Shown here: in pieces, positions 18,273-25,154 of the stretch
Position numbering within the stretch: the stretch's first letter is position 1
How the letters are laid out: every line of letters begins with the position of its first letter
Position numbers and translations under genes: made by a program
Notes under the pieces: generated by a model
What the model was told of the DNA's origin: nothing
Database searches by the model: none
The model's input: the letters and a program-made list of their open reading frames with translations, nothing else
NCBI GenBank assembly: GCA_019694875.1
Contig: JAIBBC010000003.1
Location: forward strand, 62,001-126,000
Reading direction: 5' to 3'
DNA length: 64,000 nt
Source: Cyclobacteriaceae bacterium
Lineage (GTDB): Bacteria; Bacteroidota; Bacteroidia; Cytophagales; Cyclobacteriaceae

Positions 18273-18845
18273 ATGTTAAAAACAGGCATTTTCCTATTTA
18301 TCCAACTTTCGATAGCGGGAGGAGCGACCTGCCAAACCTTATCGCGTGGACCGGAACCAGAATTTACGAATACTGTCACATTCGTAAGCGGGGGAAAGCC
18401 TGTTCAGCTCGAGAAGCAGAAGGTTGTCATGAAGACAAGCAGGAACGCCTCAGCCGTGATTGTGGGCATTGGAAAAGTGAAAATACTTGGTACAGTAAAA
18501 GGGGAGAGGTCCCCGATTCGGATTACGAAAGCTGATACGCTTCATTTTCTGGTGCGGGTAGGCGATAATACGAAAGATCCGGCTACGGTCATTAATTTTG
18601 CCAGATTTGAGATCAATAAGGATAAAAAAAACCGCTTTATAGAAGTTGAAAGTGCGCAGACATTTTCGGCAGATACTCAGCGGGATAATGTCGATTTCAT
18701 CCAATTTACTGCTGCAAAATACGGTATGAGTTCTTACTTGATTACCGTTATAAACTTGATGCCGGGTGAATACACGATAACACTCGATGGGTCACGCGAG
18801 CTCTGCCAGATGTTCGGAGTCGATGAGATAAGTGCCGGGAAGTGA
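18273..18845 (+). CDS. Exported hypothetical protein (intact copy of a duplicated gene)
   Basis: 190 residues from the ATG at 18273. The frame is open further upstream, but this start gives a clean signal peptide (MLKTGIFLFIQLSIAGGATC, cleavage near TCQTL). The mature part is beta-rich with no known motif. A shrunken, inverted copy of the same gene lies at 30160-30372. The similarity runs past the stop codon into the start of the next gene's leader, so this was a segmental duplication. The next gene (18868) begins 22 bases later. The function is unknown, and a periplasmic or surface role follows only from the signal peptide. Confidence 0.7.
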   Translation: MLKTGIFLFIQLSIAGGATCQTLSRGPEPEFTNTVTFVSGGKPVQLEKQKVVMKTSRNASAVIVGIGKVKILGTVKGERSPIRITKADTLHFLVRVGDNTKDPATVINFARFEINKDKKNRFIEVESAQTFSADTQRDNVDFIQFTAAKYGMSSYLITVINLMPGEYTITLDGSRELCQMFGVDEISAGK

Positions 18846-18867
18846 AACAATTAGGTTAATAGGACTT

Positions 18868-19092
18868 ATGGACGTCAATTTAAGATCGATCGAGGTAAGA
18901 ATGTTGATTCCCGAGGTGAGCTTCGGTTCAAAAGGATATTTTCATAGGTGGTGTGATCGATTCTCTTGGGAGGGGCCACCGGACTATCCTTTGCGGAAGA
19001 CTTTTGCGTTAATTGAATTCCAGGATGGGAGCGTTAAATTTCTAGAACCAGAAGCAATTCGTTTCCTCGAACCGTTGCGAAAAGCGTATTGA
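18868..19092 (+). CDS. Small hypothetical protein, paralogue of 31471-31692
   Basis: 74 residues from the ATG at 18868 (MDVNLRSIEVRMLIPEVSFG). It shares its whole plan with the protein at 31471: LRSIE near the start, then S[KR]GYFH[RK]WCD, a DYP-[LI]-RKT block, and an FLEPL[RK]K ending. Conservation between the two copies shows that both are real genes under selection. No known domain. It follows the exported protein by 22 bases, so it is probably in the same transcript. Confidence 0.7.
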   Translation: MDVNLRSIEVRMLIPEVSFGSKGYFHRWCDRFSWEGPPDYPLRKTFALIEFQDGSVKFLEPEAIRFLEPLRKAY

Positions 19093-19112
19093 TCACTACT
19101 TTGAAAGATAGG

Positions 19113-19481
19113 TTATTGCCCTGATTCTACTGTTACTTGGGGTGTTGAGTATTCAGGTTTTTCCAAAATTGAAAGACACATCAAGTTAATCAATTTGGCA
19201 TCTGAACGTTTCAATTTTGCTTGGCCTATCCTCAATAGCGTTGATCGCAGTTCCGAATAATCTACGGTGTCGGATTCCCTATTTGTATAGAATCCTAAGT
19301 ACTGATCTTCATCAATCTCTAAAAATTTTGAAATTTTTTTCATGGTGTCCAAAGTTGGCCTGACTTTGTCCTTTTCGTAGTTCGAAATTTGAACATAACT
19401 GATTGAAGCCTTATCTCCCAATTCGCTCTGTGTGAGGATTTTACGTTTTCGATGAGTTCTGATTAGTTGGCCTAAAGTCAT
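19113..19481 (-). CDS. XRE-family regulator with C-terminal extension
   Basis: 122 residues from the ATG at 19481 (a TTG two codons upstream is possible). It has an N-terminal HTH_XRE domain: LGQLIRTHRKRKILTQSELG, then SISYVQISNYEKDKVRPTLD, then ISKFLEIDEDQYL. A charged helical tail follows that could be an oligomerisation or sensing part. TAAATTTG lies just upstream of the ATG and matches the Bacteroidetes -7 consensus TAnnTTTG, which would imply an almost leaderless mRNA. No -33 element is clear, so this is weak. It sits about 100 bases outside the left end of the transposon-like element and points away from it. Confidence 0.8.
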   Translation of the reverse strand: MTLGQLIRTHRKRKILTQSELGDKASISYVQISNYEKDKVRPTLDTMKKISKFLEIDEDQYLGFYTNRESDTVDYSELRSTLLRIGQAKLKRSDAKLINLMCLSILEKPEYSTPQVTVESGQ

Positions 19482-19580
19482 ATACAAATTTAACTACGTT
19501 TGGGCTTAAATTGAAGTTAAAAACACATCAATAATTTCTGTTTTTCAACATTTTACCTTGCATAATTTAATTCTTCAATT

Positions 19581-19730
19581 AAATTTGCACTTATAAGTCG
19601 CTGATCGGTTCGCCCGAATCGTCAACGACTACCGTAAATCCATAATAATCATTCCTGTAAAATGAACGACCGGTTCCCAGCCGTCAGTTCATAATTCAAT
19701 GAGTTACGTGGTTCTCAGCCCCTGACTCAT
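19581..19730. repeat. Left end of the transposon: terminal repeat and three sub-terminal boxes
   Basis: AAATTTGCACTTAT (19581-19594) is the exact inverse of 29525-29538. Inside it lie three related boxes with a GGTTC core at 19607, 19672 and 19710. The second and third align over about 31 bases (ATGA...GGTTC-CAGCC...TCAT). Several ordered boxes near an end are typical binding sites for TnsB/MuA-type transposases. About 220 bases without a credible gene then lead to the first gene at 19953. Confidence 0.6.
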
Positions 19731-19952
19731 CCAAATAATGATTATTAATTTATGGTAAATAAACAGCAGTACCGACATACGTTAATTTCAAAAAACAATT
19801 CGAGTTGGGAAAACTTATTTCCCAACAACCAACTTTGCTTTTTAAAGAATTTTAGTCCTTTAATAATTCCAATGGCTCATGGCCCTCCAATAGGCCAAAA
19901 CCCGCAACGCCATCAATTTTTACGACACCAGTACTTTTAACATCTATGATTT

Positions 19953-20429
19953 ATGCAACTGATAAAAACTTATATTATTAATTCATTAACACCTCCTGTT
20001 TACGAGGTCTTTAAACCATCAAAACCGACATTCGTCCGTCCCGGATTTCCGGGCCAGCCATATGGTCCTGGTGATTTCTCTAAAATGGCTATAGATGCTA
20101 TAGCAAAATTTCACACCAAATCTGCCTGGCTGCCTTATTATGAATCTTGCCTAGCACTCCAGAAAACGGACCGCCTAGGAGCAATTCATCGCGCGATGTC
20201 AACTGCAGTGATTTTTGCGTTAAATCAATCTATTGAAAATGTTCGTGAATTCTATTCGAATCCCTGTGAGGTAATCTTTGAACACGTCTTACCAATCGTT
20301 AGTGATGGTATTACATTTTGTCCCGAATTCTACCTGTCTACGTTGGATCGTTTTGTTACATGCATTAAGCAACAATCTGCCATTCACGCTCCAACAATCG
20401 TGTCAGTTTCAAACCCCTCGCGACTATGA
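19953..20429 (+). CDS. Hypothetical first gene of the left transposition operon
   Basis: 158 residues with no recognisable domain. The sequence has a proline- and glycine-rich N-terminal part (PSKPTFVRPGFPGQPYGPGD) and a helical C-terminal part. Its stop overlaps the transposase start in an ATGA, so translation is coupled. The three ATGA-linked ORFs (this one, the catalytic one and the barrel one) add up to about 780 residues, close to the size of one TnsB protein. It may therefore be a detached N-terminal domain of the transposase. That is an inference from size and coupling, not from sequence similarity. The start is the ATG at 19953. Confidence 0.6.
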   Translation: MQLIKTYIINSLTPPVYEVFKPSKPTFVRPGFPGQPYGPGDFSKMAIDAIAKFHTKSAWLPYYESCLALQKTDRLGAIHRAMSTAVIFALNQSIENVREFYSNPCEVIFEHVLPIVSDGITFCPEFYLSTLDRFVTCIKQQSAIHAPTIVSVSNPSRL

Positions 20430-21634
20430 GAACAATTTTAACAATTCAAAAAAAGAAGTTCGTTAACCTGCGGAAGGCCACTGAAAAAAGTATTCTGGCA
20501 CCACGCACAGTCAGAAAGCTTCTAACTCCCGGCCATAAGAATTTGGTTAAGATTGCCGGAGTTGAATTTCTTCCACTTGAGGATTTATCACCCGTACTAA
20601 AGAAAAGGGCTGCCCAGGTTGAACAGGAAGAAATGAAGGATGAACAGACGCATGAGCTTGATCAGTCCGTTATCAAGGAACTTGAGTTCATTCTCCTGTT
20701 CAGCATTACTACAGACAGGCTTTGGCGGCAACATCTTACAAGGTTTCAGGAACCTTACCTGTTGGATGAAGAGCGCGAAAAGCTTGCTAAAACGTATAGC
20801 TGTGTTGATGCATTGGAAGGGCTGAGCAAAGAAGGGCATTCCCTAAAATCACTTTTCCTGGCATACTCTAACATTAAAGATCACTTTACCTTTTCCAACT
20901 TTGATTGTAGTAGTTATGACTACTTCACCTTAAAGCTTAAGGATATGCGCATTAATGGTATTGAACGTTCTATTATTAATGCGAAACGAAGTGTGATTCG
21001 TTTAAAAAAAGCTGTCACGCCTGTTCATGAGAAGTTTTTAATTGAACAATACTCTTCATCCGAAAGGCTGAAGTATAAAGATATCCGTGAACGCGTCAAT
21101 AATGCAGTTATTGAACTTGGTTTGTGCCCGATCAGTCTCAGTTCGGTTAAAGCGTTTCTCAGAAATCCCGAGATTCAAAATACGTACAAGCCTTTTAGAC
21201 TTGGTTGGAAATGGGCCGAGGAGAGACTATGGCCGTATCTCATTCGCGAGAAACCAAAAAAGACTAATTACTTATGGCAAACCGATTGCACATGCCTAAA
21301 TTTTTATGTGCAAGGAAATGAACCAAAACCTGGGAGGCGCTGGATCTGTAAGGTCATCGATGTTAAATCAAGGAAGATAATAGCACACAGGATTGGCACA
21401 TATGAAACAGCTGAACTTGTAGTTGCCACCCTTCGTGATGCGATTATGAATACCCGAACTATCCCCATGGAGATCAATCATGATCAATCTTCTGCGTACA
21501 TGTCTTTAAGAATGAAAGAAATTGAAGAACGACTAATTGCATTGGGTTCATTCGTACGCATTTCCAAGGTCGGGGATCCTAAGGATCGTGGATTGGGGGA
21601 AGTAACTTTTCGGATCCTCCAAACCGATTATTAG
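20426..21634 (+). CDS. TnsB/Mu-type DDE transposase, catalytic part, ended by an in-frame amber codon
   Basis: 402 residues. An N-terminal helical region with likely HTH segments is followed by an integrase (rve) core. The catalytic triad is D287 (LWQTDCTCL), D353 (EINHDQSSAY) and E392 (DRGLGEVTF), with 38 residues between the second and third. The TAG at 21632-21634 comes only 11 codons after E392, and the same frame stays open for 58 more codons to a TGA at 21809. The part before TAG therefore keeps all three acidic residues but lacks the end of the RNase H fold. The ATGA overlap with the gene at 21808 belongs to the longer frame, which argues that the long form was the original. It acts with the ATPase at 22300. 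Confidence 0.8.
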   Translation: MRTILTIQKKKFVNLRKATEKSILAPRTVRKLLTPGHKNLVKIAGVEFLPLEDLSPVLKKRAAQVEQEEMKDEQTHELDQSVIKELEFILLFSITTDRLWRQHLTRFQEPYLLDEEREKLAKTYSCVDALEGLSKEGHSLKSLFLAYSNIKDHFTFSNFDCSSYDYFTLKLKDMRINGIERSIINAKRSVIRLKKAVTPVHEKFLIEQYSSSERLKYKDIRERVNNAVIELGLCPISLSSVKAFLRNPEIQNTYKPFRLGWKWAEERLWPYLIREKPKKTNYLWQTDCTCLNFYVQGNEPKPGRRWICKVIDVKSRKIIAHRIGTYETAELVVATLRDAIMNTRTIPMEINHDQSSAYMSLRMKEIEERLIALGSFVRISKVGDPKDRGLGEVTFRILQTDY

Positions 21635-21811
21635 AAGAAGGAGAGGGGCTATTTGGGAGACGGGGTACGATCTTTTATTGAGGAAGGGCGGGTGGATCCT
21701 AAGCTCCGCTCAGAGTATTACAACGGCCTCCATAATGGTATTTGGGAGGAGAGTGAATTTGAACAAATGATAAACAGATCAATCGAAAACTATAATTCCA
21801 GAGAGCTATGA
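21635..21811 (+). other. Open continuation of the transposase frame after the amber codon
   Basis: 58 sense codons in the same frame follow the TAG. The translation contains RGYLGDGVRSFIEEGRVDP, which resembles the segment after the catalytic Glu in related transposases and matches SYIGPGIKSKGVNAHP in the second transposase of this element. The frame ends in a TGA that overlaps the next ATG. Either the TAG is a recent nonsense mutation or it is read through some of the time. Sequence alone does not decide. Confidence 0.65.
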
Positions 21812-22284
21812 CACCAAATTCCATGTATGCAGACCAATCCTTGCGTGGGGGAATTCATGTAACCTCAGCAGATGTAATTAAAATATTCTGTGATATTGAT
21901 GTTATCAAAAAGATTTCTCGTTCTATCATCAAAATAGAACGGAATAAATCCACACGTCACTATATGATTACCTCAAGTGATATCGCTCTTAAGATCAATG
22001 GCACCGCTGTACGGGTAAGAGCCATATCTTCTCAGCCGGAGGTGATCTATTTGTTTGATCAAAAAACAGATGCCTTCATTGGTCAAGTCAAAGAGTTCAT
22101 TAAGCCTTACGGTGACAAAGCCAGCATCGAATCTGAGGGGGATGACCGAAGCGAGAAACAGACTAAGCGGGTTGGGAGTGTTAGGAAAAATCTCAAAAGC
22201 AAAGCAACTGCCAAGCTCGAAACTATTCAGGATTATAATCCTCCCGTTGTGAAATCCAATTTTGATATACCTGCTATGGACTAA
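21808..22284 (+). CDS. Detached Mu-transposase C-terminal beta-barrel protein
   Basis: 158 residues. The middle part (RHYMITSSDIALKINGTAVRVRA, then PEVIYLFDQKTDAFIGQVKEF) has the strand pattern of the beta-barrel found after the rve core in MuA/TnsB proteins, where it contacts DNA and the ATPase. The tail is basic (KQTKRVGSVRKNLKSKATAK) and ends in a short hydrophobic peptide, as expected for an ATPase-binding tail. The ATG overlaps the end of the extended transposase frame as ATGA. In most families this domain is part of the transposase polypeptide, so its separation here is unusual. It is followed by the ATPase gene after 15 bases. Confidence 0.65.
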   Translation: MTPNSMYADQSLRGGIHVTSADVIKIFCDIDVIKKISRSIIKIERNKSTRHYMITSSDIALKINGTAVRVRAISSQPEVIYLFDQKTDAFIGQVKEFIKPYGDKASIESEGDDRSEKQTKRVGSVRKNLKSKATAKLETIQDYNPPVVKSNFDIPAMD

Positions 22285-22299
22285 TCTTAAAGCTCTGCT

Positions 22300-22983
22300 A
22301 TGAAACAAGAATGGAAAACACTCGAGATTGACTCCTTCAAGAAGATCAAAGCTTTGCTTACAAAAGCCCAAGCGCTCTCAAGCTTGCACGTGATCATCGG
22401 CCCGGCTGGATGTGGTAAGTCTTCATCATATGAATGGTATAAACGCAATCACGCCAATGTCTTTTTGGTAAAGATCGAACACACATACAGCCCGAAAGAT
22501 TTCTATATAGAGATCTTGCGCAAACTCGGGGTAAATGATCATGATCGCACAGCGAACCTTAAAACTATGTCGGATCGAATCGCTTATTTGTTGCGAGAAC
22601 GAAAGGAGAAATGTCTTTTATTGCTGGACGAGTGCTCGAAAGCATCGTCACGTTTTTTGCAAAACTTTCAATGCGTCCGGGACCTAACTGTTGATAATCT
22701 CGGTATTATCATGTCTGGCACTGAAAAGTTTAAAAAAGATTTTGAGTCATGGGTAAGTAAGAATCATATCGGGATTCCGGAACTTAATTCCCGGATTTAT
22801 TCGTGGGAAGAAATTGATTTCCCATCATATCATGAGAAGCATCAGATTATTGAGGCTAATGGCATCAATACAGCAAGCGTTATCAAAAAGATTGCCATGG
22901 AATCAAAAGATTTGCGAAAAGTTTATCAAGCAGTGATCGAATTGCGTTACGAGGCAGAGTTAAAGGACAATAAAAAGACTTAG
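22300..22983 (+). CDS. MuB/TnsC/TniB-type AAA ATPase of transposition
   Basis: 227 residues. Walker A is GPAGCGKSS (residues 34-42) and Walker B is CLLLLDECSKAS. A sensor-like IIMSGTEKFKKDF follows. The C-terminal helical part has ESKDLRKVYQAVIELRYEAE, as in MuB and TniB proteins. It would form ATP-dependent filaments on target DNA and activate the transposase encoded upstream. The spacing of 15 bases before and 4 bases after places it firmly in the operon. Unlike the AAA protein of the minus-strand operon (24417-25154), all nucleotide-binding residues are present, so this is probably the working ATPase of the element. Confidence 0.85.
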   Translation: MKQEWKTLEIDSFKKIKALLTKAQALSSLHVIIGPAGCGKSSSYEWYKRNHANVFLVKIEHTYSPKDFYIEILRKLGVNDHDRTANLKTMSDRIAYLLRERKEKCLLLLDECSKASSRFLQNFQCVRDLTVDNLGIIMSGTEKFKKDFESWVSKNHIGIPELNSRIYSWEEIDFPSYHEKHQIIEANGINTASVIKKIAMESKDLRKVYQAVIELRYEAELKDNKKT

Positions 22984-22987
22984 AAAT

Positions 22988-24142
22988 ATGACACTAACAA
23001 AATTATATCCAACAATCAGCAGATTGTGTTTACGCTTGGCACTTATTAGGATCATTCTGGATTGCTATCGTGAAGAGATTACGAAAAAGAAGAAAGTCAC
23101 TATGGAATTTTGGTTAGATAGGATTTACCAAGCGTTCCATTCTTCCAATGATGTCTACCAATTACTACGAAAGTCATACATTCCCCGGATCGATCCCCGC
23201 AGCGTTAAGGCAGTTAGGGAAGGAGCAACCTTTACAGTAATTCCGTTTGGCTACATACGGAAACGGTCACCAAGCGGAGAGGCTAAACTCGTGAAGTGCG
23301 AGAAAGACGCAAAAATCATCCGGCTTATGTACAAGCTTAAGTTGGAAAACAAACTAACAGCGGTTGAGATTTTTAATCGCCTTAAGAAGTTAGGCTATCC
23401 ACATCGCCACCACGCCAGCATACCACAGACATTACTTAACCCAATGTATTGTGGAAAGTTTAGATACAATGGCGAACTTATTGACGGTACACATGAGCCT
23501 ATTGTCAGCGAAGAAACTTTCAATACAGTTTCCAAGCAGATCTTAGACCACCGGAAAAATCTAGCGTCACGCCCAACTGTGCGGTTATTTCCACTCAAAC
23601 ATTCAGTAAAACTTAAGGAAGGCTTGAGATCCCTTAACGGCTCGTATGGAAAACAAAATTACCTTTACTACCGCGACACGATGATTAACATACCGAAAAG
23701 CTTTAATATTCGACTTCATCAGTTCCATTCAATGTTCAAAGGTTTTTTGAAACAGAACTTACCAGTTCAACTCAAATGGATAGCTCAAAATCAGGAAAGC
23801 ATTTATAAATTTTTCCTCGAGAATAGCGACAAGCTTGAGCTTATCAATGAAAACGAGATCTACAACACAAATGGCCAATATAGCCAGGTTAAGGATTTGT
23901 TTCAAAAGGAACAAGTTCTTGACTTTCTGAAAGAACGACTTGACGCATTCATTGAAGTCCGTAAGCTTATCCAGGAATTTCGCGACAAAGACAAGTTCGA
24001 CAAGGCGGTTTCTGCCGAGATAAGTCGGGCTTCAAATTGGGACTCCGAAAATTATGATAGCCAAATCCAAATCCAGCATTTGCTGTTTCCCAAAGGTCTA
24101 TTGTTTGACGAGGACATTCATCAATTTATGGAAGTGAAATAA
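22988..24142 (+). CDS. Protein with the DNA-binding half of a large serine recombinase, no catalytic domain
   Basis: 384 residues. About residues 75-200 match the 'Recombinase' DNA-binding domain: VIPFGYIRKRSPSGEAKL, then AKIIRLMYKLKLENKLTAVE, EIFNRLKKLGYP, and LLNPMYCGKFRYNG with HEPIVSEETFN. The N-terminal ~75 residues contain no resolvase motif and no catalytic Ser context (YxRVS), so it cannot recombine DNA by itself. The zinc ribbon normally following the domain is not evident, and the C-terminal half is helical. As the last gene of the operon, four bases after the ATPase, it stands where TnsD/TniQ-type target selectors stand in other transposons. A role as target or end-binding protein is a reasonable inference. 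A Met at 23103 is an alternative start. Confidence 0.75.
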   Translation: MTLTKLYPTISRLCLRLALIRIILDCYREEITKKKKVTMEFWLDRIYQAFHSSNDVYQLLRKSYIPRIDPRSVKAVREGATFTVIPFGYIRKRSPSGEAKLVKCEKDAKIIRLMYKLKLENKLTAVEIFNRLKKLGYPHRHHASIPQTLLNPMYCGKFRYNGELIDGTHEPIVSEETFNTVSKQILDHRKNLASRPTVRLFPLKHSVKLKEGLRSLNGSYGKQNYLYYRDTMINIPKSFNIRLHQFHSMFKGFLKQNLPVQLKWIAQNQESIYKFFLENSDKLELINENEIYNTNGQYSQVKDLFQKEQVLDFLKERLDAFIEVRKLIQEFRDKDKFDKAVSAEISRASNWDSENYDSQIQIQHLLFPKGLLFDEDIHQFMEVK

Positions 24143-24166
24143 TAAACTCGCTCTTACTATTGAACG

Positions 24167-24185
24167 AAGCCCCTGATTGGGGCTT
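24167..24185. terminator. Hairpin terminator between the two convergent transposition operons
   Basis: AAGCCCC-TGATT-GGGGCTT followed by TCTCTTT, 24 bases after the stop of the recombinase-derived gene. It should end the plus-strand operon. The next 230 bases to the minus-strand operon have no gene. They contain a short palindrome (GCGCT-GT-AGCGC at 24259-24270). Confidence 0.75.
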
Positions 24186-24416
24186 TCTCTTTGCCAACTT
24201 AAATTCAGATGCTAACCGGAACTTAAATCTAATTTTAACCGCAACATATCATTATAAAGCGCTGTAGCGCATAAACAGTTCAGCGATAGTTATATAATTT
24301 ATATTATGTTAAGTTAATGACTAATGCCCTCTTGTCTTGCGTGGACGATAAGTTAAAGTGTCCAGCTACAATGAAAAAACGTTTGAAAGCAGTGCCGTAA
24401 CGAAGATTGGGACAAT

Positions 24417-25154
24417 TTAACTCCCCTCTTTGAGCTGCTCTGCAATAAGTTTCTTGTAGTTGGCTACGATCGTGACGACCTTCCTTATTAGTCTGTGCCG
24501 CTGGCTTATATCTGAAATAAGGGCTTCATCCGTCAGCCCGAGCCCAATAAGAAAACTTTTAATTTCTGAAGCGCTGTAAGTGTTCAAACGCTTAGTGTCA
24601 TCACATATCCTGAGCAACGCTTCGTATACCGGCTCGTTTTTGGCTTTGATTCTTGATAAATGTTTTGGCGTAATACGAACCAATATTCCGCATTTGGCTG
24701 GACGCTTTGAGCTCACCATGCTCTTATAGTTGGTCAGATAACTCACCAGGTATTTTATGCCCACCATATTCAGCGCATCGATGCTATCGAGAATCACCAA
24801 AACATCTTCCTTAAGGTCTGTAAGGATTCTATTCCAAAGGGCCTTGGCTAAAAGATCAAAATCCACCCTCATGTAGTTGAGACTCGAGATTCTTATATTA
24901 GATAATGCTGTTGAAACTTCGACAAACAAGCTTTTATTACCTTGGCTAAAAATGCAATTAACATAAAGTAGTTTTAAACGCGGATTTTCCTTCATCAAGA
25001 CAGCCGTAGCTGCATATTCAAATCCGACTCCCGATGGGGCCACCATTAGTGAAACATTTTTTTTCTCATAACATCTAATGCAACCTTTCAGAACTGTCGC
25101 TTGGTTAGTCGTAATGTAGTTATTCATCAATTTTTGTTGCTTAGTAGGTGTCAA
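24417..25154 (-). CDS. TnsC-like AAA protein with a defective Walker A motif
   Basis: 245 residues from a TTG at 25154, or 236 from the ATG at 25127. The fold pattern is that of MuB/TnsC/ExeA-type ATPases: TTNQATVLKGCIRCYEKK, a P-loop position reading VAPSGVGFEYAA, Walker B VLVILDSIDAL, and a helical C-terminus. At the P-loop the invariant Lys and the next Ser/Thr are replaced (GVGFE instead of GVGKT). It should therefore bind ATP poorly or not at all. It may still bind the transposase encoded just upstream (25141-27276), as a regulatory or scaffold subunit. It is the last gene of the minus-strand operon. Confidence 0.75.
   Translation of the reverse strand: MTPTKQQKLMNNYITTNQATVLKGCIRCYEKKNVSLMVAPSGVGFEYAATAVLMKENPRLKLLYVNCIFSQGNKSLFVEVSTALSNIRISSLNYMRVDFDLLAKALWNRILTDLKEDVLVILDSIDALNMVGIKYLVSYLTNYKSMVSSKRPAKCGILVRITPKHLSRIKAKNEPVYEALLRICDDTKRLNTYSASEIKSFLIGLGLTDEALISDISQRHRLIRKVVTIVANYKKLIAEQLKEGS

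Noticed and set aside
19581-19594. ATAAGTGCAAATTT as operator of the two XRE genes rather than transposon end
   Set aside because: It lies upstream of both XRE genes in the same sense, so this remains possible. The matching sub-terminal boxes at equal distance on the inner side favour transposon ends.
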